In this document: piece by piece, positions 21,610 through 33,425 of the stretch | How positions within the stretch are numbered: the first letter of the stretch is position 1 | Layout: every line of letters begins with the position of its first letter | Source of the DNA: Cheiracanthium punctorium | Taxonomy: Eukaryota > Arthropoda > Arachnida > Araneae > Cheiracanthiidae | Direction: 5' to 3' | Assembly: GCA_038373885.1 (NCBI GenBank) | Contig: JAWZYV010017538.1 | Span: forward strand, 1,178,001-1,242,000 | Length of the DNA stretch: 64,000 nucleotides | The notes under the pieces: model-generated | Told to the model about the DNA's origin: nothing | Databases searched by the model: none | What the model saw: only the letters and a program-made list of their open reading frames with translations | Translations under genes and position numbers: made by a program

Positions 21610-21804
21610 CAGAGCCTTATTATCGCATGGGCAAATCGAGACTTTGCCCAGGGCCCCTGGCTCGAAAGGGCCTCCAATATCAAATATTGTTCTGAAATAT
21701 TCTTTTCTATATCAAAATTTTATGAAAAATAAAACAAATTTCATAGATAGGGGCCCCCAAATTCATCAATGCCCCGGGCCCTTGTTGGGCATAATCAGGC
21801 TCTG
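21610..21804. mobile_element. hAT-type miniature element, CAGAGCC family, perfect TSD
   Basis: The element starts CAGAGCCTTATTATCGCATG and ends GCATAATCAGGCTCTG. ATAATAAT occurs on both sides (21602-21609 and 21805-21812). Two other copies occur at 48626-48796 (inverted) and 58360-58556. Confidence 0.9.
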
Positions 21805-21813
21805 ATAATAATA

Positions 21814-22739
21814 CAGTCGAACTCGCTTATAACGAGCGCTAAGGGACCGGTGATATTTGCTCGTTATACCCGGGTGCTCGTAAAAAACGGTTCGATAAAA
21901 ATCATAAAATTGCATACACACTTACTATACTACTATTTACTTGCTTTATTATTTTTTTTTTACTTTTGTACACAGTTCAAAAGAACCTGGCAGTTTTCTC
22001 CACCAGATGGAAAAAGTCACCATGACATGTTCTCATAATTTATGACTCATTGCTAATGTTCGGTTGACTTCAGAATGTTAAAGGAGTTCTTCCAAGAAAA
22101 GATAGCTAAAAGGCTGGAGAAGTGAAAGTCAATAAAAATTTTAAGAATGAAAAAAATATTGCTCGCTGTAAACGGGTTTTGCTCGTTAAATGCGAGTAAT
22201 GATCCCATGCACTTAACATCGTACGCACCAAATGTTTACGATTTTCCTCATTAACCCTTTGAGGCGCAACCCTTTCCCAATGCTGAAAAAAGGGCAGCCG
22301 TTGCCATCGCTCGACTTAACTACCAGCAAGATGGCGCAGAAGACGACACAGCCAGCTGTCGTCAAGAATGGGTCTCTAGATCTGTGGCACGCTATGAACG
22401 TTTCGATCGACCGCCATCTTGCTGGTAGTTAAGTCGAGCGATGGCAACGGCTGCCCTTTTTTCAGCATTGGGCAATCTGTCCAGCTGTTCTCGCATTCTA
22501 CCATTTTTCAGCAGATGTCAGCGCTGTTAAAAATAATCGTGACCATTTTCTTACGGGAAATAACGTGCTAAAAAGTAAAGGATTCTCATGGAGCTATGTC
22601 ACCCGCAACTATTTTTATAGAAATCAAATCTATTCTTCGTGACTGTCAACAGTCAAAACGCCAGAGTTTGGTGTTCCCAGAGCGGGAACACTGCGCGTTG
22701 AAGGGTTCAATCCGGGCTCGTTACAAGCGAGTTCAACTG
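21814..22739. mobile_element. TA-flanked Tc1/mariner-superfamily (pogo-like) miniature element
   Basis: CAGTCGAACTCGCTTATAAC at the left is matched by an inverted CAGTTGAACTCGCTTGTAAC at the right, with TA on both sides. Such CAG...CTCG...AACGAG termini are typical of pogo/Tigger-type elements. The interior repeats TGCTCGTTA-like phrases. No transposase survives. A TTAA-family copy (22255-22705) is inserted near its right end, so this element is the older of the two. Confidence 0.75.
22255..22705 (-). mobile_element. TTAA-family miniature element nested in a pogo-like element
   Basis: TTAA at 22251-22254 precedes CCCTTTGAGGCGCAACCC, and the right end GCGCGTTGAAGGG is followed by TTCA. The hairpin near the right end is perfect (GTGTTCCC AGAGC GGGAACAC). 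The palindrome centre is shortened, with GATGGCGCAGAAGACGACACAGCC replacing most of one arm. Confidence 0.88.
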
Positions 22740-22741
22740 TA

Positions 22742-23590
22742 TTGTGTTCTAAAGAAACAAATACTGGGTATCACGGAAACTTGGGGAGCCGCCCAAATGG
22801 TACCTTGCCCAGTGGAACGAAGTATGAGAAGCGCCCCCCTCCCGCTTACAACACCGAAATGGACATGGGATTTTGTGCAGACGTAAGGCACATTGTGGCT
22901 GAAGGCCAATTTCATGAAACCATTCCGTGTATGAGGCGAGAGAGGGACGGAGGGTGTGCCTGTCATCCCAAATTTTATTAATCCTTATTTTTAAATGAGT
23001 CACTTCAAGAAAAGCCGCCCTCAGAAATAGAACCTCGACTTTATTAGACCGAGCGGGAACTCCGGGGGGGGGGGGGTTTATTTTTAAAAAAGTTTGTTTT
23101 GGTGCTACCGGGAAAAAAAAAAAAAAAAAACTCTCTGGAATAAAGGGTTATCCAACCGATGAGTCACAGGGGGATTTGACCTTGAATTTGTTCGAATATG
23201 GCGCGCACCTAAGGCGCGGTGCTAAAGACTTCTTGTCGTTCTAAAAATACGAATCTGCCCTGCGAGAAAGCACCTTGGGAGGAGTTCCCGTGATTCATCA
23301 GAGGTGTTTTTCTCTAGAGTGACTGTAGTTTTTCTTTTTTCTTTTGTTTACTTTTTGAATCTCTGTTATTCCTGACGGTGTGTTCGCTCTTTTTTTTTTT
23401 TTTTTTTTTTTTTTAAAATCAGCTAGCTCCCACCGGTGGCAGCATCTCTCTCCTCTATCTCCGATTCCAAACGGTCTGGGAAGAGCGACTTGTTTTTACC
23501 TTCCCGAAAAAAGGTTTCTAAACTTCGGTGATTGTGCAGGAGTGTCTTCCCCGTGCTTAACATAGTAATGGCAAAGTGTCACCCAAGAGC
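22742..23590. other. GC-richer unique-looking block, unidentified
   Basis: About 22742-22980 is close to balanced in composition and has overlapping open frames on both strands, none with recognisable motifs. Runs of G (23050-23066), A (near 23115) and T (23390-23415) follow. I cannot assign a function. Confidence 0.3.
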
Positions 23591-23958
23591 GGGTTTTTTT
23601 TTTCTTTTTTAACCCTTCCAAGGTTTAAAAAAAAAGTTTTTGTGAGTCATTGTTTTTCTTTGCTGACGTAATACGCTACGATGTTCGCTTCCATTTATTT
23701 TACGAGGAGTATTTTAATCTTCATTTTAGCTAATTTTTTATGTATTTAAATTAAATATGTCTGTCTAATAAAGTTATTAAGCAAAAAGGATAATGTTTAT
23801 GAATGAGCTGTAATTGTAACTTCTGAATAAATGCCTACAGAAATAAAAAATTTTACGTTGGCGTGTTTTTGTTACAAAGGTTGTTTGAACCAGGTACATT
23901 TTAGCTTTTGCGTCAAAAACTATATCAAAAACTCTGAACAGTTATAATCTTATGCATG

Positions 23959-24126
23959 CAGGGGCGTAGCCAAGGGGGGGGGTTAGGGGGGTCATAACCC
24001 CCCGTAAGGATTTTTTTGCCATACAAAATGTATATTCTTCACTCCATTATCACACACATGTATGATTATATGTGAGTTGCAGTAGTCGTAACCCCCCCAC
24101 ATGAAAAATTTCTGGTTACCCCCCTG
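23959..24126 (+). mobile_element. hAT-type miniature element, CAGGGGCGTAGCC family, perfect TSD
   Basis: It starts CAGGGGCGTAGCCAAGGGGG and ends TTTCTGGTTACCCCCCTG. TATGCATG lies on both sides (23951-23958 and 24127-24134). The core CCATACAAAATGTATATTCT is present. Confidence 0.93.
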
Positions 24127-24229
24127 TATGCATGCATACCATAACCTTTCCGCAAGACGCGGTTCCTCTCAGATGGAGTGCACAATCTAAAATCCAACAG
24201 GTTTTTATTTATTTATTTTTGTTTTTCTA

Positions 24230-24426
24230 AGATCGGGCTCTTGACCATTAGCTATTCGCCTCAACTAAGACCTAAAGTACTGGTATCTTTATTATGGGGG
24301 CACTTAATTGGTGGGCCAACATTGCCTCATGTGAAGAGAAGGAGAAATAACATCCAAGCCGTGCCGCGAATCGAACCGTGACCCGTGGTGATGTAGAATG
24401 GTTCTCTAGTCACTACACAACCCGGG
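24230..24426 (-). mobile_element. tRNA-derived SINE (family 2)
   Basis: The minus strand begins CCCGGGTTGTGTAGTGACTA, which contains an A box. The B box CGGTTCGATTCG follows at about 24366-24377. The body (GAGGCAATGTTGGCCCACCA and GGCGAATAGCTAATGG) matches the copy at 29583-29770, which supports a dispersed family. Confidence 0.7.
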
Positions 24427-24544
24427 ATGCTAAATTTGACAGCTACTAAATCAAATATTTTAAACTGCTCTCATGCTCCTCTTACTGTAAGAAGCTCAAT
24501 CTGGTTAATTGTTAACTTTGATTGTTTGTTTATGGCAACGCTAC

Positions 24545-24730
24545 GCTACGGCATCTGCCAAGGATGGGGGTGCCTTGGTAGTAGGACTTTCTAAAGGGTT
24601 CTAACGCGTATTCACGTTACATCTGGAGAAAACCTACCAAAACTCCAGACCGTTAAATCAACAGCCGTGCGATGGAACCCGAGACTTTCACACTTCGGCC
24701 GTCTACCATTTTCAGTGACATGGTGAGACA
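24545..24730 (-). mobile_element. tRNA-derived SINE (family 1), diverged copy
   Basis: The minus strand shows a B-box-like TCTCGGGTTCCATCGC. It is followed by GGTCTGGAGTTTTGG, GGTTTTCTCCAGAT and a CCAAGGCACCCCCATCCTTGG hairpin-like tail. Order and wording match 11962-12165. The A-box region is eroded. Confidence 0.5.
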
Positions 24731-24739
24731 TTAGCTTAA

Positions 24740-26480
24740 AATGTTTTTAGTACCAGATCAAACTAGTTCTGTGGTAGTCATAAAGATGTACTTCTGCAAA
24801 GTGTACCTTTATGAGTATAGTGTATTGTTTTAGTACCTTGTTGCAATTAGCTTCTTTTATAGTACTGAAAATTGCTAATAAATCTTAAAAGCATTTAAAT
24901 ATTGTTACCGAATGCACGTTTTTATCTTAAGTACATCCAAGCAGTTAATTTGAATTTATTCATAAAATTGAAACTCTGATAATGCTTAAATTTTACTTTA
25001 GCAAGTATAAAAAGACAAGCTAAATTTTTTGACTATAAATCCGTAGCGAAGTATGGTTTGAAAAAGAAAAAGGGAAAAAAAAGACATGGATCTGTATTCT
25101 GGTAGGCATTTAAAAAGAAAAAAAGAAAAAAAAATAATTAATTTAATTTCAATTAAAAATAATCCTTATTCTGTGCACAAAGCCTAATTAATCACTGCTT
25201 CTCATTAGTGATTTAGTCTCATTAGTTGCAACAAAAATCAGCCGTGTTTAAATCAGTTATTTACAGCAATTAGCATCTGTTTAAAAACAGCTGATAATAT
25301 TATTCCTTGAATAACAACGCACATTTTGTGATACGCGTACAAAAATTGAAAAAAGCATCGCTCTAAATAACGAGCAGAAAGAGTTAACAAACCTTAATTA
25401 GCGAACGCTTATCGTTAAAGAATGGCCAACAAACTATACTGATCGTATCGGTGATAAGGGCTGTAATCACTAATACCTTCGAAATTGCGAGCACAAGCTG
25501 GTTATTTTAGCGATCGAACTTGCCTTTTTTTTTTTTTTTTTTTCCTTCATCGACCGCACATTAATCGCCTAAACTCGTAATTGTTTTAGAAAAGTGAGTA
25601 GAGATTTTAGTAAAAGATTAGTAGTTCTCTGTAGGCTTTAATGCACCATTCTCAAGAAAAACTGTCTTCGTTTGGTAATCACTCAACAATTAAATGTCTA
25701 ATAAGCGAAAAAATATCTGATTTGAAATTTAAAATAACTTATTTCAATAAAAAGAAATAATAATTGGTTTTTTGTGTAATTTGTTTTTAATCCATTGATT
25801 ATCCGATCTTCAATTTTACACATTTGACTGCATCTGGTGGTATAATACCTTACGATGTGAAGCACTCAAAAATATCGTTTTAAGATACTATATAATTAGA
25901 AATCAAAGGGTTTCCTACAAAAAGGAGGCAGCTCTATCTATTCAAATTTGCGAAAAACTGTAAAAAACGTTTAGTAAATCAAAATACGAGATTGTGCGAG
26001 GATATTCCTTTTGGTCAGTCTTCTTAGATCTTCCTGCATATTATGAAAGTATTTTTACCCAAAATTACATTTTTTAGATGGCATGGCACAGTTTGAATTG
26101 TAGGAGCCACCTTCTTCTCTTGCAACCAAAGGAATATTTTGTTTACTTTGAAGAAAGATATTTCGCAAAAAAATAAAGTTTACTGTAATATTATTTTATA
26201 TTAAGAAATATTTGATTGAAAAATATCATAGATTTTAAAAGCAGAAATTACATTTTTTATTCGTCACATTTTCCCCCTAGTCACGTAGAACTCCTCTGGT
26301 GCATTGTCCGCTTACAGCCCATCATAAAAATACATATCAATTTTGCGCGACGTACTTGGAAGAGAGTTCTGTTACATCTTTATACTTTGCAGACTTGAAA
26401 TGTGTAGATAACTCTTGAAGCTACATCCTTTTGGCACCAAACGAATGAGATGTTTTTTTGTTTTGTTTTTTTTTTTTTTA
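24740..26480. other. AT-rich stretch, no features seen
   Basis: Only short A/T homopolymers (for example poly(T) near 25526-25544) are visible, with no gene or element supported. Confidence 0.4.
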
Positions 26481-26492
26481 CTGCAAGGTAGT

Positions 26493-26841
26493 CACGGACG
26501 TATACAAGGGGGTGTTTAGGGGTCATCCCTCTTAGTCTGCACAAAAACGCTAATTTTGGCAGCATATTCACCCTTTGTATTCTTGCCCCCAAAATATTAT
26601 ACAGTAAAAATATTTTTATTTTCATATAAATATTTTGAAAATTTTTATTAATTAAAATTTTATATTAATTTTGTAAACTGTATAATCTAATGAGCAATAA
26701 ATAAATTTATTGCAAAGAAGATTAAAAAATTGATAATGCAAATGAAATTTTTTACAAAATGTTAATAGTAAAATTTACTGTCGGACAAATTTTTTAGTAA
26801 GAATGGATCCTTTCCATGTGAAAGCTACAGCTCCGTCCGTG
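26493..26841. mobile_element. hAT-type miniature element, CACGGACG ends
   Basis: Ends CACGGACGTATACAAGGGGG and GCTCCGTCCGTG are inverted. The flanks AAGGTAGT (26485-26492) and TAGGTAGT (26842-26849) match at 7 of 8. The interior is very AT-rich, with a GGGGTCAT phrase near the left end like other hAT miniature elements here. Confidence 0.65.
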
Positions 26842-26849
26842 TAGGTAGT

Positions 26850-27439
26850 ATACATGTAACTCTAAACTCCTGTAGGACGGGCCAACTTGCTTTTTGCAGA
26901 AAACCCTCTAATTCATGCATTAAATGAAATTTTCATATCCACAGAACTAAACACAACATCCGTGGGTCTGATACTTATTCGCTGATATAGTTTCTCAGAT
27001 TAAGCACGTCACCAGTTTTGGCAGATGAAACCCATTGAATCTGTTATTTCAAAAACCACGTAAGGTAAGTCATAATTTTTCTAAAAACATTTATTTTTAT
27101 TATTTAGACTAGTAAAATTTTTCAGAACCGAATGATTCTGTTTTAGACAAGTTCTACTGTGTCAACCAAACTGCGGTTTTGAACCGCTCTTCTGGAAATA
27201 ATACCTCTCTCTTCACAACCGTGGCAGGCTTTCTTCCTTTTCGACCGAGCAGTGAAGTGTTGGCTTTCTTGCACAGATAGTCTTTAGAAGGAAGAAGTAC
27301 TTTTACAGAACTAGTTCATCACTGGTTAAAAGCAAGCGAACGAAAAGAACAATGTACAGACGTTTTGCATCAAAATGTCAATTAAAGCTGTTCTTCGAAG
27401 AAAAATAACTGTGTTTTTAGTCTTGCTACACAAATTGAA
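26850..27439. other. No features seen
   Basis: AT-rich sequence without a supported gene or repeat. Confidence 0.4.
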
Positions 27440-27660
27440 ATAAACTAATAGCATCATGGTCTCCAAAAAATTCCAGATGATTCTTCATAAGCTGCGTTAC
27501 ACACTGCAATAAGCGAAAAAGCTGTGCCTTTTGTGAAATTTTCAAAAAAAAAAAAAAAAAAAAAATCTTAAACATGGATCTGAGCTGCAGGATTTTTCGA
27601 AGAGTGACACGTTTTGTGAAAATTTCCGATTTTAGTATTTAGTTTAAATCTTTAGCTAAA
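27440..27660 (+). repeat. Second copy of the dispersed repeat at 10583-10790
   Basis: AAACTAATAGCATCATGG, then CAAAAAATTCCAGATGATTC, ACACACTGCAATAA and GAAGAGTGACACG follow the same order as in 10583-10790. A poly(A) run at about 27542-27565 interrupts this copy. Confidence 0.5.
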
Positions 27661-27669
27661 TTTTCAAAA

Positions 27670-29570
27670 TAAATAAAGATTATAGATTATGTGTTTTGTT
27701 AAAATATTTATTCACTGTATAAAATAATTACTGAGGAAAGTTCCTCTGCATGTAGATTCATATTTACTGACGGTTGCAATTCAAAGAGGAAGTGATCGAG
27801 AGTTCTGTTTCTACTGAAATACGGCAATCGAGACAAATGTCCAGGAAAAGCAGCAAGCAGGTAAGTGTAGTACGTCACACTTCGTATCCGTGCACGTGCC
27901 AAAAATAAATCCTGGTCTTGAGTATCTCTCTCTTAAAAGATCTTATGCTCCTACCCATCGAAAACTCTTTCACTTGAATTCTTGCTGACATTTTACCGGA
28001 CACCCTTTATTTTTCTCTAAAAACCACGCTTAGAAGAAGACATCAGAATAGTCAGTTGGTTATTTCAAACGCAGGCTAAACGTTTCATTCATGTCAGTTT
28101 TGTAGCGATCAACAGAAATTAAATTTATACAAGAGAAGTGCAATGTTGTACCTCTAAGACGCTTGACAGAAAAATCTCATTTTGTGAAGACTAAATCTTC
28201 CTAAGCTAATATCTTTCTTTGTATTTATTTCTTAAAATAGTTCTCTTTTCTGTTCTGGAAGAACAGAGACGATGGCTCAGTTGCAATGCAATACTACCCC
28301 CTGAAGAATTTTCCTTTTCTTGAGTTTAAATAGACAAATAGCTTCCTTGCTAATACCATTTAAATGGACAAATAGCTTTCTTGTTAATTCCGTTTCCGAG
28401 GAGTGGGTGGACGTAAATTTCAGAAGGGTCGCACTCTTGGAGAAGTCTTTTCATTGCAAGTGCTGGTTGCGAGAAGGACAGAGTTTTGGTACATTCTTGA
28501 ATTGCACTCCCTTTTTCAAACAAAATCCCAATTTGACAGTTTTATTTTAATGTACATCTAAACCCTGAGCATACTTAAGAATACTTTGCTCAGATCTTCA
28601 GGTCTGCACTTCTGGTTTTGGATGCCCTTTGTGTGGGAGTCACTCTGGAGACCCAAAAGGAACTCAGATTTAAAGCTCTTTTTCTACAAAACTGTCAGAA
28701 ACCCACTTAAGGTCTTTATCCTTATAAAAGGATTTATTTTTCCCCCTACAACATTCCGAACAACTTTGACACTGATCCCTTCGTGCCTTTGTAGAAAATA
28801 CAGAAAGAAAAGAATTCCAAACTCTTCGAAATCTGTCGCTCCTATGGGCGCTCTTTGAGGGACTGACAGCTACAGAATGCACACCCTTTGCAAGGTTTCA
28901 TCTCCAGTGAGATATTTATTTATTATACTTTCATTAAATAATAGTTGCTATTACCCACTAAAACGGTAATTAATATCAAAGAAATCCTAACGTTCAGGAG
29001 CAACCATTTAATTCGCGCCTCTCATCGGAGTTCTGCCTGTAAAACCGTTTCCCCGCAGTGCTCCCAAGAAGGCTCGACTGCATATCATGAAAAACGCTCG
29101 GGTACGTTTCGCGGTTTCTGAACGTTATGATCGCCGTAAAGAAGGCTGGGTGATAGCATGTTTTCCTTTAATACTTTTGTGGTGCCCTCAATATGCACTT
29201 TTTGTTCAATTAAGAATATTTTTAATTATTTCCATTCATGGGGAAAAGGTTTTAAAGGCTGTTCTGTAGTAGCAATTTGAAACGGTCATTCGTTTTCTCC
29301 AAATACATGGAACATGCGGAAACTTTTAAATACAAATTAATAAATTTTCAAATGGTTGCACTAATTGGTATAATTAATTAATTAGCTAATTAATTTTAAA
29401 TTCAAAGCTTTTTATTAAAAAGTTTAGGTTTAGTTTGTTAATTTTTAATGGATTGTAGCAAGCTTAGTCTGTAGTAGCTGTTTTAAAAATTGAGCTCTGA
29501 CTTTAAAAGAAACTTGCAGGGTTAGAATTTGATTAGAGTACTTAAATGTCAATCAAAAAACTTCTATTAA
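27670..29570. other. No confident genes
   Basis: Several short open frames occur (near 27708, 28320, 28586), but none has a recognisable motif. A short tandem duplication at 28325-28392 is listed separately. Confidence 0.35.
28325..28392. repeat. 34-bp tandem duplication
   Basis: The TTTAAATAGACAAATAGCTT unit at 28325 recurs with a few changes from 28359. The sequence after each (CCTTGCTAATACC and TCTTGTTAATTCC) also matches. Confidence 0.7.
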
Positions 29571-29582
29571 TTGATACTTTTT

Positions 29583-29770
29583 TAAGGGGGGGGGGCTCTC
29601 GCTCATCAAGCATTCGCCATTACTAAGGCCTGAATTATTGGCCATTTTTAGTATGGTGGCACCCAGTAGGTAGTCACTGTTACCCCCTATGAAGGGACTG
29701 AAACGTTAACGCCCAAATCAAAGCCGGGAATCGAACCCGGACCCAAGGTGTGACAGAATGGTTAATTCAT
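29583..29770 (-). mobile_element. tRNA-derived SINE (family 2), 5' part eroded
   Basis: The minus strand carries the B-box context GGTCCGGGTTCGATTCCCGG at about 29724-29743. The body shared with 24230-24426 follows (CACCATACTAAAAATGGCCA and GGCGAATGCTTGATGAGCGA). The A-box part is not recognisable. Confidence 0.65.
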
Positions 29771-29779
29771 ACATTAATT

Positions 29780-30950
29780 TGGATTCTCAGTCTGCCATGT
29801 AAAAATGCTGACTAAGATATTTATTATGAAAATAATGCATATATATATACTGTCCTTAAAGTTCACTTGAAATATAAAACTCATTAAGATGAGTTGATTA
29901 AAACGTTAAAATTAATAAATAATGTAATATTTGAGCAAGTGGTGTTATAACATTATAGTCTATCATTATAAAAGTTAATATTCCAGTAGATGGAGAGAGA
30001 CATTAAAAAAATTAAAATTGATTTATTTATTATAATAAAATAATTTTTCTTTTTCTCGAACTATAGAGTATTGCACTTGAACACCAAAGCAGACAAACTT
30101 CAAAGACCAGTACTGACTGTTTGAAATTATTAAAAAATTAGAAGTTTCATAAGAATTGTTCTAAATTATTGCATGCGTTTTAAATGATCATACCTAGAAA
30201 CCTTTTTTTTATTTTCGTAATTGATGAGGAAAGCTTTTTATTATCGATTTTGGACTACGTCAGGAAAATTTCAATCATACTTTGTTGAATTAATCCATCC
30301 GATTACCCAATCAAATTATTTTGCCGAACTTGAAACTCATTCGATTAATCTATTAATTGGCACAATCTTAAAATCTATTTATTGAATACAAAATATTGTT
30401 TTGTAATCGAAATACTTCTCTTTTGTATTTTCAAGCAAACAAAATATTTCTTTGGTTCTATAAGAAATTATAATCGTCTCATAGACTTAAATAGTTTTAA
30501 AATCAAATTAACTGAGTAAAAAAAGGAAAAGAATAAATAAATAAAGCTATTGTTGTTCTTTCACAGGTTCATGTATTAAAAAAAAGTATACATGATTTAG
30601 GCTACTTTAATAAAAAGTGTTGTTTTCTTTTAGACTTGGCCTTTATTCTTTTAAAAAGCTCTATAAAACTTAGTTATTAAAAAACAACCATACACATTTT
30701 GAAAAAAAAAAAAAAAGACACTGACAGCCACATTCCAATTTCTTGTATTTCATCATAGATGTGCAATTTGATTAGAGATTAAATAGAAAAATCTGCTTTT
30801 GTTTGGGATATAATAGTTAAAAACTTAAAAATAGCTAGTAAATTTTCACTGTATAAAAGTGCTTTGGATTCGTGTGTTTTTTAGGTTTCTGCTACCTTGA
30901 ATCGTTAAACAAACTATGGCTCTAATTGATACCGAATTTAGATTGATGAA
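29780..30950. other. AT-rich stretch, no features seen
   Basis: Very AT-rich, with no open frame, RNA or element that I can support. Confidence 0.4.
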
Positions 30951-30960
30951 GTATTACAGC

Positions 30961-32170
30961 CAGTGACGTACCGCAAAAGTCCGAGGCAACCTCACAAACG
31001 TTTCTCTGGGGTCCCCTTTGAATTATTTATTTAATTACCAGCTTTTTATACAATTTCTTGCCTTTATGAAGCAAAAAAAAAAAGAAAGAATATTAACAAG
31101 GGTAAAGATTCAAAACAAAAAAATTTAAATAAACACTAGATTAGTAAGTTTACATTTATCTAAAATGTACCGAATACTGAAACATATAAATGTTAAAAAG
31201 ATTTTTTTTACACAAATTCAAGAGTTTTGCAAAATGGTGTAACTAACTTTTACTCGGAACTAGCAAATAGCCCGTTCTTCGCACGGGAAGAATTGCTTTC
31301 TTCTTTTAACTTGTTCCAACGTATAAAACCTTTTATGAAACTTTTAAATGCAAAATTTTGCTGAACACTGTATCATTATAATGCTGAAGCATAACGAATA
31401 AGTGGCTACGTGCAAGATTTATATGTAAGGACTCGGCGCTGGTGTGAATGCCACCTCTTACGGGGCTGCACTGAGCTAGCTGGAAACGTTATGAAGTTTT
31501 GGTGAGTTCAGATATTTTTTATGTTTTAATTTAGCCTAGAAAAAACAAATGTTGCACGCTTAATATACCAAATTGACATTTCGTTGCACGTAAATTACTT
31601 CATTAGTCGTTTACAGTGAAATCGGGTTATATATGATCAGAATGTGCAAATTTTGACAATCATTATACATGGTGAAAAAAACTGTTGTCTACAAAAACTT
31701 TTAAATTCTAAAATAAGAAATTTTCAATCTTACTTGAAATTTAAAAGTGAATCATATCTTCTACAGAAATAAAAGAAGCTCAATCTAATTTCATGACTCA
31801 CGCGGATTTAAAAAAAATAGGGGGGGGGGTATTCTAATGCTAATCAGAATTTGAGAAATTACAAAATTATTTCATTTTTGTTGTAACATTTTCATTACAG
31901 TCTGTTAACATAACTGGGTTTTATAAGACATTTTTAAACTCGTGAAACATCAGAATAACTTTAATCTCGCTCGCTATAGCTGGCATTACATAAAAGAAAT
32001 CTCATATTTTCACTTTTTACCTTAATAGGGTATCGAAAAACGTCTTGAAACATAAAAATTTTGAAAATTCACTAAAAGTTGGAGAACTGGTAAATTTTTT
32101 AAAACTATAAGGGGGGGATCTTTTCAGCCAATCCCCCCCCTGCACTACGGGGGCTTACGGTACGCCCCTG
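30961..32170. mobile_element. 1.2-kb hAT-type non-autonomous element, perfect TSD
   Basis: Termini CAGTGACGTACCGCAAAAG and CTTACGGTACGCCCCTG are inverted. ATTACAGC occurs on both sides (30953-30960 and 32171-32178). The interior is AT-rich and lacks transposase similarity. It contains a Helitron-type 3' end near 31258 and runs of G or C near 31822 and 32105-32150. Confidence 0.8.
31258..31290 (-). mobile_element. Helitron-type 3' terminus
   Basis: On the minus strand CCCGTGCGAAGAACGGG forms a short stem-loop. It is followed after a few bases by TATTTGCTAG and then T. A hairpin about ten bases before a CTAG-T end is the standard Helitron 3' signature. The element body would extend to higher coordinates, and the 5' TC end was not located. 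Confidence 0.5.
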
Positions 32171-32179
32171 ATTACAGCT

Positions 32180-32910
32180 ATAACAAGTCTTCAAAATAAA
32201 GTGAAAACGAATATGGGAAAAACCGAACTTTTGCCAAGGCCAAACCAAACCCTAAATAATAAAATAAGAAGAAGAAAGTTTATTTTGAACTAACGCATAA
32301 TATATTTCTTTTTTTAATAATATAAATAAACACCCCTTTCAATGTATTTTGATTTTTAGATAATGCTTATAAAAAATCATTTTCACTTTCAGGATTTTCC
32401 ACAAAACAAACACCAGCTCATAAAAAGTTTAAAAAGTATTTCCTTCTCTAATTTCTTTTTTTTTCAATAAAAAGGATCATTTAATATGTTTATTACTTTA
32501 ATGTTCTAGTTGGTAACTTTTCAAAACTAAATAAGTAAGGGAAAATGTTGAGCATGTTCAAGCTGATTTAAATATTACTTCACAAAATTTCATGAAACGA
32601 GAAAAATCCGAAGTTTTAAGATATTTTTGGATTTTTAATTAACTCAAAATAATAGCCCCCCCCCACCTTATTGGTTTAAATCGGAACTCATAATACACAA
32701 ATTCGACTTTCAAAAGTTAAAATGTGAAATTATGAACATCTGTAAATTACAATGTCATATAGGTTACTGTAATTCTTATCTGTATCATTTTTTTTTCCGT
32801 GTTTTCTGAAAGTGTTTGGCAGTTTTAGTTTTCTTAAATATGTATAAGTGCAAGAGGAGCCTCCTAAAAGAAAATGCCATCATTTTTTTCACACCGCAAC
32901 TTTACTGCTA
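32180..32910. other. AT-rich stretch, no features seen
   Basis: No gene or repeat boundary can be supported. C-runs near 32655 and T-runs near 32787 are the only notable patterns. Confidence 0.4.
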
Positions 32911-32916
32911 GCAAAA

Positions 32917-33230
32917 ATACACCATGTTTTCGCGAACTATACACCTTGCACTATTTTTCGACATAGTCACCACCGACATTGAGACTTTTGTCGCAGCGTG
33001 CAATTAGTTTGAAGAAAACACTCTGTTAAAGTTAAAATTTAGTTCCTTCTGATCATGTGTGTGTTGCTCTAAAAGACGCACTTTAAGCACTCCAAAACAA
33101 TTTTAATTACGGGATACAGAGTTTTATCACAGTGGTATCTTTAAACAGATTGCATGCTACGGAAAATGGCTAAATGTCGTTGGCGACTACGTTGGAAAAT
33201 AGAGCAAGGTGCACCATGGTGTATTTTTTT
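32917..33230. mobile_element. Inverted mariner 3'-end dimer (foldback element)
   Basis: The two halves each encode, in opposite directions, the last residues of a mariner transposase. On the minus strand 32995-32951 gives CDKSLNVGGDYVEK then stop. On the plus strand 33155-33202 gives CYGKWLNVVGDYVGK then stop. Outside each stop lies the terminal repeat: TACACCATG...ACACCTTGCACTA on the left and AGCAAGGTGCACCATGGTGTA on the right. The element therefore has two 3' ends and no 5' end, and cannot encode a transposase. Confidence 0.7.
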
Positions 33231-33234
33231 TTTA

Positions 33235-33394
33235 TACACGAACCATGTGTGCACCATCGTGTAATTATACAGCATGGTTTATTTTTTTATACAATAAAAT
33301 TTCAGTGTTAAAAAAAAAAAAAAAATTGACGGAACTTACTTTCAGAACGCCCCTTGTAAAAAAATACCACTGTATTGCTTTTTAGTTCTCTTTT

Positions 33395-33425
<31 letters not shown>

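Noticed and set aside
22733..23003. Three overlapping open frames on both strands
   Set aside because: All derive from one GC-richer stretch with few stop codons. The products share no motif, and I cannot prefer any of them.
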